Assembly: GCA_045660225.1 (NCBI GenBank)
Contig: JAZRDK010000103.1
Span: 1 to 50,053 of the forward strand
Reading direction: 5' to 3'
Length of the DNA stretch: 50,053 nucleotides
Source of the DNA: Scatosoma sp045660225
GTDB lineage: Bacteria; Bacillota; Clostridia; Christensenellales; Borkfalkiaceae
Shown: positions 43,501-50,053 of the stretch, piece after piece
Position numbering within the stretch: position 1 is the first letter of the stretch
How the letters are laid out: each line of letters begins with the position of its first letter
Program-made: the position numbers and the translations under genes
The notes under the pieces: generated by a model
The model's input: only the letters and a program-made list of their open reading frames with translations
Databases searched by the model: none
Told to the model about the DNA's origin: nothing

Positions 43501-43593
43501 GTAGAGAAAAAGGGCGAATACACCATTTACGTATACTGCGAAGACGAAACGGGTAACTCGACGGTGAAATCGTTTGCGTTGCACGTAAACTAA
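40585..43593 (+). CDS. Large secreted Ig-like repeat protein of unknown function
   Basis: 1002 residues. Signal peptide (about 1-38; probable cleavage after VSA, no lipobox). At least three Ig-like segments can be seen: ATFTMPASVTVTDGETEYEATDGYVVFPSGKAY (residues 52-84), ASVKVPGATAKDVSGIAGEVDYTVYYAYGTP (near 390-420), and a C-terminal domain AVNQTVKMELTATDNITSFDKLKFWY (about 925-950). Between them lie sequences of beta-rich type (NVVAGDWKTLNSYTAEGLNG). No enzymatic motif was recognised. It follows the permease by 12 bases and is probably cotranscribed with the importer; binding or presenting polysaccharide outside the cell is inferred. Confidence 0.8.
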   Translation: MKKINKKILTIALTGLCLVGAGVTTAVAMPGDVQTVSAEMMDSVVMSAYVKGATFTMPASVTVTDGETEYEATDGYVVFPSGKAYKKSTFELNECGTYQIVYEKTVNGKRLVASKQFTVREGVYTVETANSNVSYGELNEQFAGKWGYTEGLLIDLAEGDTFRYNQSINVYKESTSDILAFNCMTDDLSVGTVSIRLTDCYDESNYMEILYLRLYENELYFRAGISGQTTCSVYNIGLPDAYVYIDDIQYCVFRNRSGAMMPANRSAAVLKGSRDPYANNLKLSLDTSNLEKPRLYASTDTEPKTTLLTEFNNEGIYPYTWEGFTTGDVFLSISASGFTSRELAPLQIASIMGVSGEALKPKEYTDVDAPTVTVDGNRASVKIVQGASVKVPGATAKDVSGIAGEVDYTVYYAYGTPAQRMVSVENGYFLPKSFGEYTVVYTARDRYGNVGYGTFVMHAEKEAEKGIEFTYDKLTNVVAGDWKTLNSYTAEGLNGDVSVSLEIVDVEGKVTAYKPTDLVQFTRAGTYTIRYLYNDDVYDYVESYELTVANENTISFETNVAVPNYFIKNATYTIEMVNAYKYTDQAPAVVSTQGYVAFDGGEYKSCNLAELKIDATSTVQVKIASTENPDVFVESDVIPVVDVGFGGRLTYANYFVGNFESQATISSIRYMTKVAGTSTLDFINPLSLNNFSFKFASVAETPFKNVTITLTDYYDHTKKVDVSLSQEGENFYFSVNEKTIRLSKAYNNGEIQLVQYNGSQFLLNTGNAISYDAGFTTGKCLLSITLPNAQVGTMIDVYQVCNQVIRNLLSDTVDPLIAVQASSRIAYIGDTFMVGAPVVTDVLSPIVAKNVTVSVYFNGKPISSIDGVLMNQITDFTRPYEIEITAYGDYLIIYNYTDGRNPISHTEIVKVIDREAPVLTLSTTELTVAVNQTVKMELTATDNITSFDKLKFWYAIVDANGLVVKLEKGEFVVEKKGEYTIYVYCEDETGNSTVKSFALHVN

Positions 43594-43605
43594 AGGAGAA
43601 CGACA

Positions 43606-45642
43606 ATGAAAAACTGGATTAAAAAATGTATATGTATGTTTCTTGCCGGCATCACGACGTTCTCTTTGGCGTCGTGTAAGGATGACGGCTCTTCGGATTC
43701 CAGCGTTTCTTCCGTAGACAACAGTTCGACTGCAGAACCGGAAAAAGAATTTAACCCCAACCACGATTTCTCGTATACGGAAACCAACGATTGGTTGGTG
43801 AAAGACGGGAAAAGCGATTACACCGTCGTTGTGCCCACCCAAACGACTGCTTTGTTGTCGTATGCAAAAACCGAACTCGTTACGTTGTTTAAGGAAGCAA
43901 CGGGCGTTGATTTGCCCGTTATTACCGACAGCGAATTGATGACGCATACGCCGACGGGTAAGTATATTTCGCTGGGCGATACCAAATTGTACGAAACGGC
44001 AAATCTTGGCATCGACAAAGCGCCCTTGATTGAAGACGGTGTTCGTATTGTGACGAGAGATAAGACGATTTATCTTGTCGGCGGTAAGGACGAAGGCGTT
44101 TTGTACGCGGTTTACGATTTCTTAAAACTTAACTTTAACTTTGAAACGTATTATAAAAACTGTTACGAGTTGGATACGGGCGTACGCGACGTAAAACTTA
44201 TGAAATATGACGTCACGGATATCCCTGATATTCCTTTCCGTGACCACGGTATGGGTGCGATGTCTCCTATCAGCAGTGATTACGACGACGTTATGTTCAG
44301 CTATCGTATGCGTTCGTACGACGCGTACTGGCAACGTATTTTGCTTATCCATGAAGGTTGGGATAAGAAGTCGGATAGGGCGGCTGACCACAACAGTTTC
44401 CATTTCCTTCCCCCCAGCGAATACGGCGAATCCGACCCTGAATTTTTCTCTACGCAGGGCAACCAGCTCTGCTTTACGGCAAGAGGCGACGAGGCAAAAT
44501 ACAACAGAATGCTCGATTTGTGCTTGAAAAAGGTAGTACAGTCGTTGCAATGGTACACGCCCGAAACCAACCCGGATATGAACTTCGTTCAAATTGGTAT
44601 GGAAGACAACCTGGACTGGTGTGCGTGTGACGCTTGTACGAAGGCGATTGAAAAATACGGCGCAAAATCCGCCACCGTTTTGATGTTCTGCAACGACCTT
44701 AGCGATTTAATTAACGATTGGATGGCAAAAGAAGAAAACAAGGCGTATGCAAGAGAAGATTTCAAGGTTATGTTCTTTGCTTACCAGGCAACGTTAGAAC
44801 CGCCTTTTGAGTGGGACGAAGCGCGTCAAGAATATTACACGCCTTATGAAGAAGTAATCCCCAACGAAGACGTAACCGTTTTCCTTGCCGTTAGCGGTTT
44901 CGACCACTCGCGCAGTATTTACTCCGATAGAAACGCGGCTATGTACGAAAACGTGAAGGCTTGGGGTCAGTATATGGACGACATATTCTTCTGGACGTAC
45001 GGCGGATTTATCGGCGACTATTTCTCGTTTGCGGATATATACAATTTCTATTCGGAAATTTACGGATTCTTCCACGAAGTGGGTGGTGTATTCTGCCTTA
45101 CTCAACAACACAGCTCGCAAAAGGGCGCTGACTCCGCGTTCTTTGTTTTGGCAGGTTACGTATGTACAAAGATGATGTGGGATTCGTCTTTGGATATTAA
45201 CGAACTTATCGACGACTATATGAACGCGATGTACAAGGAAGCTGCGCCTGCCATGAAACAACTCTTTAACCACGAACGTATGCGCTTTAATATCCAGTAT
45301 ACGTCGTTTGGGTGGTCGTGGACGGCTTGGTGGAATAAACCCAGTTTCTCCAATCAGTACTGGACGGTTGGTTACATCAACGAAGCGTTTAGATTGTTGG
45401 ATGAAGCGTACGACGCCATTGAAAAGTATAAAAACGATGAAGATTTGTATAAAGACATGAAGAGTCGTATTGATATGGAGTGGTTGTCGCCGGCTAAGGT
45501 GGCAATCGACCACTACGAAGAAAACTTCACCGTCGAAGAATACAAGGCGATAAAGGAAAAATTCAAACAAGTTTGTGTCGAGCTTGGCATAACAAACTTG
45601 GGGGAACTCGACAAGATTGACGGCTATTTGGCAGGGCTTTAA
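43606..45642 (+). CDS. DUF4838-domain lipoprotein, glycan-active enzyme candidate
   Basis: 678 residues. Lipobox SLASC (Cys24), a Ser-rich linker, an N-terminal alpha/beta domain like that preceding GH20/GH67 catalytic domains (YTVVVPTQTTALLSYAKTELVTLFKEATGVDLPV, TIYLVGGKDEGVLYAVYDFL), then a TIM-barrel-like DUF4838 region with NFVQIGMEDNLDWCACDACTKAIEKYG and a C-terminal helical part (DINELIDDYMNAMY). The C-x2-C after DNLDW is characteristic of DUF4838. Activity of the family is not known to me; a hydrolase on host or plant polysaccharide is plausible. SD AGGAG. Confidence 0.85.
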   Translation: MKNWIKKCICMFLAGITTFSLASCKDDGSSDSSVSSVDNSSTAEPEKEFNPNHDFSYTETNDWLVKDGKSDYTVVVPTQTTALLSYAKTELVTLFKEATGVDLPVITDSELMTHTPTGKYISLGDTKLYETANLGIDKAPLIEDGVRIVTRDKTIYLVGGKDEGVLYAVYDFLKLNFNFETYYKNCYELDTGVRDVKLMKYDVTDIPDIPFRDHGMGAMSPISSDYDDVMFSYRMRSYDAYWQRILLIHEGWDKKSDRAADHNSFHFLPPSEYGESDPEFFSTQGNQLCFTARGDEAKYNRMLDLCLKKVVQSLQWYTPETNPDMNFVQIGMEDNLDWCACDACTKAIEKYGAKSATVLMFCNDLSDLINDWMAKEENKAYAREDFKVMFFAYQATLEPPFEWDEARQEYYTPYEEVIPNEDVTVFLAVSGFDHSRSIYSDRNAAMYENVKAWGQYMDDIFFWTYGGFIGDYFSFADIYNFYSEIYGFFHEVGGVFCLTQQHSSQKGADSAFFVLAGYVCTKMMWDSSLDINELIDDYMNAMYKEAAPAMKQLFNHERMRFNIQYTSFGWSWTAWWNKPSFSNQYWTVGYINEAFRLLDEAYDAIEKYKNDEDLYKDMKSRIDMEWLSPAKVAIDHYEENFTVEEYKAIKEKFKQVCVELGITNLGELDKIDGYLAGL

Positions 45643-45654
45643 GGGGGAGAAACG

Positions 45655-47751
45655 ATGAAAAAGAATAAAAAATTACTTCTTAGCATCCTTCTTGGCGCAT
45701 CGCTTTTGGGCGCAATCGGCTTGACGGCTTGTGACGATGGGGAAAGTTCTTCTTTAGAAACTTCTTCCGTGGAATCGTCTGTTGAAACACCTGAAAAGGC
45801 AACGCTTGAACTTAGCGCGACTTCGCAAGAAGTCGTGCTTGGCGACGAATTTTTGTTGGTCGCAAGTTATCAAAAAGAACAGAACAAAAAATTGGTATGG
45901 TCTTCGTCCGACGCTTCGATAGTTACCGTCAATGAAGACGGGGTCGTTTCCACGCACGGAAGTGGCAAGGCGACGATTACGGCAACCTACGGTACGTTGA
46001 CGGCAAGTTGTGAAGTGAACGTTGGTTTTGGCGATTTGCAACCCCGTTTGGTAATGAAACACTTGGCGGATGGTGAAATTACCGTTCTCGTTGGCGAAGA
46101 ATACGCTTTGGAAGGCGTCGTCAGCTTTAACGGCAAGGAATACCCCTGCGATTTGGAAGTTACCTGTACGGGCGACGTGGTAAGCTATGCAAACGGTAAG
46201 CTTGACGCCGTTTCTATCGGCGAAGAAGTCGTTTCCGTTTCTACGAAATGGCAGGGTTTTGATACGGCGTTGTTGACGCAAAGCTTTTCGGTAAACGTAC
46301 TTAGAAATCTTTCTATGACGTCGTTTATTTCCTACGACGGCGAAACGCAAGTGGCAACCGACGACGTTTCCTTGTCCATCGTAAATACGTGGGCAGGCGG
46401 AACGTACAATAAAACCGCACAACTGTCCTTCTTTGTATACGAAAACGAAGAAAAGAAAGCCATTTCTGCGGACAACGTACAAGTCGTTGAAGGGGCGGAC
46501 TACGTGGACTATACGGCGGGCGTTTTGACGGCGTTGGACGTCGGTCAAAGCGTGATTGAAGCAACCTACGAAACGGACGGTACGTCGTATACGAAACGCT
46601 TTGTTGTCGACGTGTATTGTCCTATTGTTGACTACACCGAATATTTTGAATACGACGTTTCCGACTATTTCCCCGTGACGGATATTTTCGGCGACGGCGC
46701 GTCGGTTATCCAAGGCAAACAGGGCGATACGACGCTCCGTTGGCGTTCGAGAAAGTTCAACGGCGTTGTGGCAAACGGTCTTGACACGGAAGCGATTGAA
46801 GTATACACGACGGTGGGTGGCTATCGTTTTACCAACCTGTACGCGTACAACTGTAAATTGACGTCTTCCAACTTCGTGTCGCAACTCACGTTAGGCTCGG
46901 AAATGTTGACGGGTTATTACGTGCTCGGCGAAGACGTAACGGTAGATATGACGTCGCAAAAGGCAGGTAGCGCCAGCGTTGGTTTTGGCGCGACGTTCGA
47001 CGGCAATGGATACACGGTCAACGCAACGGTAAGCGACAAGGGCGTCTTTGGTCAACTTACGGACAATGCGCTTATTAGAAACACGCATTTCAACTTTACC
47101 TTTGTTGCAGGCAACGGTGGCATTGCTACGGGGCTTGCGAAAAACGAGTACGTCTACGTAATGGAAAAGAATTTGTCCGTGAAAGACGACCGCGTTGATA
47201 TCCATTTGGAAAATCTGTACGTCACGTCAACCAACTACTTGGAAAAAGCGTATACGTTGATGAAGGAAATGCCTTATTTCTTGACGATGAAGGATATTTA
47301 CGTAAACGTCAACGTGGGCGATAATTTTGTTTACGAAGGCGCAGGTACGGAAAGGGCGGTGCTTTTCCACGTCGACAAAGGACCTTATAACGTGGTGGAC
47401 GGTTCTTTGTTCCGTCTGACGGCGTTTAAGAACGTGCACGTGGTTAGCGGTGCGTTTATCGCAATTGCGGACTCCGTCAATAACACCCAGCCGTTTGTAA
47501 CCTATGCCTACAACGACGTGCAAACGATAAAGGCGCAACATAAGAGCGATAACGCCATGGCGTCTTCGCACGTTGTATTGCAACCTTCGTCCGAAGCGGT
47601 AAAAGACGAATCGTACGAAAAGTATTATTCGCAAGACAAGTCAGGCTCGTATACGGTATACACGTACAATAATCTTTTCCGTTATAACACGGTAAACGAT
47701 TTGATTGGCGCAGGTGTTGAAAATATCGGTTCTTGGATTGTGCAATCTTAA
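45655..47751 (+). CDS. Big2-type surface lipoprotein with beta-helix module
   Basis: 698 residues. Lipobox LTAC (Cys26), Ser/Glu linker, a clear Big2 domain (LELSATSQEVVLGDEFLLVASYQKEQNKKLVWSSSDASIVTVNEDGVVSTHGSGKATITATYGT, about 48-115), two further beta-sandwich stretches, and a C-terminal part related to the 914-residue lipoprotein: GYYVLGEDVTVDMTS, ATFDGNGYTVNATV, GVFGQL, RNTHFNFTF. Unknown function, probably ligand binding at the surface. SD GGGGGAG. Last gene of the apparent operon that starts at 35742 or 36701; the next gene has its own promoter. Confidence 0.82.
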   Translation: MKKNKKLLLSILLGASLLGAIGLTACDDGESSSLETSSVESSVETPEKATLELSATSQEVVLGDEFLLVASYQKEQNKKLVWSSSDASIVTVNEDGVVSTHGSGKATITATYGTLTASCEVNVGFGDLQPRLVMKHLADGEITVLVGEEYALEGVVSFNGKEYPCDLEVTCTGDVVSYANGKLDAVSIGEEVVSVSTKWQGFDTALLTQSFSVNVLRNLSMTSFISYDGETQVATDDVSLSIVNTWAGGTYNKTAQLSFFVYENEEKKAISADNVQVVEGADYVDYTAGVLTALDVGQSVIEATYETDGTSYTKRFVVDVYCPIVDYTEYFEYDVSDYFPVTDIFGDGASVIQGKQGDTTLRWRSRKFNGVVANGLDTEAIEVYTTVGGYRFTNLYAYNCKLTSSNFVSQLTLGSEMLTGYYVLGEDVTVDMTSQKAGSASVGFGATFDGNGYTVNATVSDKGVFGQLTDNALIRNTHFNFTFVAGNGGIATGLAKNEYVYVMEKNLSVKDDRVDIHLENLYVTSTNYLEKAYTLMKEMPYFLTMKDIYVNVNVGDNFVYEGAGTERAVLFHVDKGPYNVVDGSLFRLTAFKNVHVVSGAFIAIADSVNNTQPFVTYAYNDVQTIKAQHKSDNAMASSHVVLQPSSEAVKDESYEKYYSQDKSGSYTVYTYNNLFRYNTVNDLIGAGVENIGSWIVQS

Positions 47752-47780
47752 CAATAAAGTAAAAAAATTCGTCGAAACAC

Positions 47781-47809
47781 TTGCAAAAATTTGTTAGGTA
47801 TGTTAAAAT
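47781..47809 (+). promoter_or_regulatory. Promoter of the ADP-ribosylglycohydrolase-like gene
   Basis: TTGCAA (47781-47786), 17 bases, TAAAAT (47804-47809), leaving a ~60-base leader before the ATG at 47875. Confidence 0.68.
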
Positions 47810-47874
47810 AAGGAAAGTAAACGGCGAAACAGTTCGTTAATTAAAAACAATTTGAAAAGGCAGGTAAAGGCATA

Positions 47875-49440
47875 ATGAAACTTAGCTATGAATCCTACAA
47901 GGATAAAGTTCGCGCTTGTTGGATTGGTAAAAATATCGGCGGTACGGTAGGTGGCCCTTATGAGGGTATGCGTAAAAAGCTCAACGTTACGGGCTTTACG
48001 ACGACGCCGGGCGAAGCGCTTCCCAACGACGACTTGGATTTGCAACTTATTTGGTTGCACGCCGTTGAAAAAGAAGGCCCTAGAAACATTACGGCGGACG
48101 TTTTGGGCGATTACTGGCTTTCGTTTATTCCCGTGTATTTCGGCGAATACGAAATCGCTCGTAAAAATATGGAAATCGGCATTATGCCTCCGCTTAGTGG
48201 CGAAACGGACAACAACTATTTCTTAAAACACTCCAACGGCGCTTGGATTCGTACGGAAATCTGGGCTTGTCTTTGCCCTGCATCGCCCGACCTTGCGGCA
48301 AGATACTCCATTGAAGACGCAAAAATCGACCACGGCATCGGCGAAGGTACGTACGCGGCAATGTTCGTTGCGGCGATTGAAAGTGCGGCGTGTGTCGTTT
48401 CTGATATTAGAAAACTTGTAGAAATCGGTCTTGCGAAAATTCCTGCGGATTCGAGAATGGCGCGTTCGATTCGTTTGCTCTTTAAGTGTTACGACGAAGG
48501 TATGTCCGCTATGGATGCTCGTGATGCGATTCTTGAAGAAAACTCTGACATCGGTGACGGTTGGTTCTCTGCGCCTTCCAACGTAGCGTTTGCTATGCTC
48601 GGTATCTTGTATGGCGAAGGCGATTTCAAGAAATCGATGCTCACCGCGGTAAACTGTGGCGACGATACCGACTGTACGGCGGCAACCGTTGGCTCTATTT
48701 TGGGTATTATGAACGGTACTGCTGGTATTCCCCAAGACTGGGCAGAACACATCGGCGACAAAATTATCACTTGCTGTATCAACTTGGGTACGGGTTGGCC
48801 TAGAATTTCCACCTGCACGCAACTTACGGACAAAGTTGTTTCGCTTGCGCCCGTTGTGCTTTCTCAGTTGAAGGCTTCGTTTGCTACGGAAGTAAAAATC
48901 GAGGCAGGGGAAACGCAGGTTTCGAAGGAAGAAATTGATAAGATGTTCCTTCCTTACGGTCAAAGCGAAGAATCGGAAGAAATGTCCGCGTCCGTATTGT
49001 CTTTGAAATATCCCAACACGATTATGAAACGTTGTTCGACGGTTACCGCGCTCGTTACTGTACACGGTGGCGCTTATGCGACGGCTGGCGAAGAAAAACG
49101 TATCACCATCAGTTTCCAAAACCGTTTCAAGGCAACGGGCAGCCAAGCGCATAATATCAACGTCAAATTGATTATGCCCGAAGGTTGGACGGCAAGCCAC
49201 GAAGATTTCGACGTCTTTGTTCCCAGCTGGATGTCTATTACGGAAAACAGCTGTCACTCCGTTCCTGCGGATATCACCATCAAAGCACCCGAAAAAATTC
49301 CTGCGCACAGCAAAATTTTGATGATTATTTCCGAACACGGCAGATATCACGTGGAAGTAGTGCCTATTGTATTGCTCAATAGAATTTCTGAAAAGTGCCA
49401 CGTATATCCCGAAAGATTCGTTTCTTATCCTAACCTTTAA
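47875..49440 (+). CDS. ADP-ribosylglycohydrolase-family protein with C-terminal beta domain
   Basis: 521 residues. Residues 1-330 follow the ADP-ribosylglycohydrolase fold: RACWIGKNIGGTVGGPYEGMR, the first acidic cluster PNDDLDLQ near residue 52 (T-D-D in most members), and the second cluster NCGDDTDCTAATVGSILG near residue 260 that supplies the metal aspartates. The C-terminal ~150 residues are a separate beta-rich domain (EEKRITISFQNRFK, IKLIMPEGWTASHEDFDVFVPSWMS-like) not found in plain ADP-ribosylglycohydrolases. No signal peptide. Proteins of this combined architecture occur beside sugar-uptake genes; the substrate may be a glycoside or nucleoside rather than ADP-ribosyl protein. Own promoter and terminator. 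Confidence 0.85.
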   Translation: MKLSYESYKDKVRACWIGKNIGGTVGGPYEGMRKKLNVTGFTTTPGEALPNDDLDLQLIWLHAVEKEGPRNITADVLGDYWLSFIPVYFGEYEIARKNMEIGIMPPLSGETDNNYFLKHSNGAWIRTEIWACLCPASPDLAARYSIEDAKIDHGIGEGTYAAMFVAAIESAACVVSDIRKLVEIGLAKIPADSRMARSIRLLFKCYDEGMSAMDARDAILEENSDIGDGWFSAPSNVAFAMLGILYGEGDFKKSMLTAVNCGDDTDCTAATVGSILGIMNGTAGIPQDWAEHIGDKIITCCINLGTGWPRISTCTQLTDKVVSLAPVVLSQLKASFATEVKIEAGETQVSKEEIDKMFLPYGQSEESEEMSASVLSLKYPNTIMKRCSTVTALVTVHGGAYATAGEEKRITISFQNRFKATGSQAHNINVKLIMPEGWTASHEDFDVFVPSWMSITENSCHSVPADITIKAPEKIPAHSKILMIISEHGRYHVEVVPIVLLNRISEKCHVYPERFVSYPNL

Positions 49441-49450
49441 TCATGAAGAA

Positions 49451-49475
49451 AACGCCGTTTTTACGGCGTTTTTTT
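49451..49475 (+). terminator. Rho-independent terminator
   Basis: AACGCCG, six-base loop, CGGCGTT then T-run, 10 bases after the ADP-ribosylglycohydrolase-like gene. Confidence 0.9.
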
Positions 49476-49480
49476 GTGAT

Positions 49481-49906
49481 GTTAATTCGCAGGTTTCTCA
49501 CCCTGATACGCACAACAAAAAAGACATACGCAAGGTACGTCTTTTTCGTTGGTGGACGATTTGCGGGAATTTGCCTTCGGCAAAGCGTCGTCGATAAGGA
49601 GAAGGAAGGGGAAGAAAATGTTCGTTTCTTCTTATCTCCTCGCGCGAACCCTGGTTAATTCGCAGGTTTCTCGCCCTGATGCCACAACAAAAAAGACGTA
49701 CGCAAGGTACGTCTTTTTCGTTGGTGGACGATTTAGGGGAATTTGCCTTCGGCAAAGCGTCGTCGATAAGCAAAAAAAACGTGGAAGAAATTTTCAGCGC
49801 CTTCTTATCTCCTCGCGCGAACCCTGGTTAATTCGCAGGTTTCTCACCCTGATACGCACAACAAAAAAGACATACGCAAGGTATGTCTTTTTCGTTGGTG
49901 GACGAT
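49481..49906. repeat. 173-bp tandem repeats (about 2.5 units) carrying tRNA-Lys 3'-end fragments
   Basis: Units begin with GTTAATTCGCAGGTTTCTC at 49481, 49654 and 49827, exactly 173 bases apart. Each then has an AAAAAGACRTAC/GTACGTCTTTTT hairpin and TTCGTTGGTGGACGAT. TGGTGGACGAT (49550-49560, 49722-49732 and, in the live gene, 49896-49906) is the reverse complement of the last 11 bases of tRNA-Lys(CTT). Complete units continue with TTGCCTTCGGCAAAGCGTCGTCGATAAG and end CTTCTTATCTCCTCGCGCGAACCCTGG, which resembles the tRNA T arm. No protein is encoded. In the third unit the intact tRNA replaces the rest of the repeat. Confidence 0.85.
49863..49892 (-). terminator. Terminator of the tRNA-Lys pair
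   Basis: On the minus strand AAAAAGACATAC, CTTGC loop, GTATGTCTTTTTT, three bases after the CCA of tRNA-Lys(CTT). Confidence 0.85.
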
Positions 49907-49971
49907 CAGGGACTCGAACCCTGGGCCCACTGATTAAGAGTCAGTTGCTCTACCAACTGAGCTAATCATCC
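49896..49971 (-). tRNA. tRNA-Lys(CTT) with encoded CCA
   Basis: The acceptor GGATGAT pairs with ATCGTCC (one G-U), with D arm GCTCAGTTGGTAGAGC, anticodon arm ACTGA-CTCTTAA-TCAGT (anticodon CTT), T arm CAGGGTTCGAGTCCCTG, discriminator A and CCA. It is 6 bases from the next tRNA and presumably cotranscribed with it. Confidence 0.95.
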
Positions 49972-49977
49972 ACACGT

Positions 49978-50053
49978 TGGTGGTCCATCGGAGGCTCGAA
50001 CTCCGGACACCTTGATTAAAAATCAAGTGCTCTACCTACTGAGCTAATGGGCC
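49978..50053 (-). tRNA. tRNA-Lys(TTT), 5' end at the window edge
   Basis: D arm GCTCAGTAGGTAGAGC, anticodon arm CTTGA-TTTTTAA-TCAAG (anticodon TTT), T arm CGGAGTTCGAGCCTCCG, discriminator A and CCA. The acceptor GGCCCAT against ATGGACC has one C-A mismatch at pair 3, and base 1 is the last base of the window, so promoter and leader are not visible. Confidence 0.92.

Noticed and set aside
49443..49658. Short open frames in the terminal repeats
   Set aside because: They begin in a terminator or repeat sequence and their products repeat with the DNA period; no RBS.
49481..49906. CRISPR array
   Set aside because: The period is 173 bp with nearly the whole unit repeated, there are no short direct repeats with unique spacers, and no cas genes.

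Overview
The window reads as chromosomal DNA of an uncultured Clostridia-like member of the Bacillota, probably from an animal gut. The evidence is the SD sequences (AGGAGG/GGAGG), TTGACA/TTGCAA-17-TATAAT promoters, a large SRP RNA with an Alu domain, a Streptococcus/Clostridium-type one-chain PurL, an LplB/YtcP-type sugar ABC importer and Ser-rich lipoprotein linkers. The lineage is an inference from style. No phage, insertion sequence or CRISPR array was seen.

Region 1 (1-9.8 kb) is a purine operon, purE-purF-purM-purN-small membrane protein-purD-purL, followed by a PHP-type phosphatase gene. The 5' end of purE lies outside the window. purC stands alone on the opposite strand at 21.2-21.9 kb, and purB and purH are not present here. 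PurF lacks the catalytic N-terminal cysteine of its glutaminase domain but keeps its phosphoribosyltransferase and Fe-S residues, which is the most unexpected point of the window.

Region 2 (9.8-21.1 kb) holds a small redox-disulfide protein, tRNA-Glu(CTC) with a block of stem-loops, and several short transcription units. These encode an intracellular beta-helix protein; an ECF S component, AEC transporter and esterase; a CDF metal exporter, GH-A-like hydrolase and BadF/GlcNAc-kinase-like protein; and a GH95 alpha-fucosidase. The enzymes have no signal peptides, so they would act on imported saccharides.

Region 3 (22-32.2 kb) holds a probably leaderless AraC regulator divergent from three overlapping Gfo/Idh/MocA genes, a convergent GPH-family symporter, a thioredoxin-reductase-like flavoprotein without NADPH motifs, a Y-family polymerase, the SRP RNA gene (minus strand) divergent from an Mrp ATPase, and a ComEC-like metallo-beta-lactamase protein.

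Region 4 (32.4-49.4 kb), after tRNA-Pro(CGG), is an extracellular glycan or surface-binding locus. It contains a 914-residue duplicated lipoprotein, an AraC regulator, a sugar-binding lipoprotein, two ABC permeases, a 1002-residue secreted Ig-like protein, a DUF4838 lipoprotein, a Big2-type lipoprotein and an ADP-ribosylglycohydrolase-family protein. No ABC ATPase is encoded, so a shared MsmX-type ATPase is expected elsewhere. The window ends with 173-bp tandem repeats that carry pieces of the 3' end of the adjacent tRNA-Lys(CTT), then tRNA-Lys(TTT).
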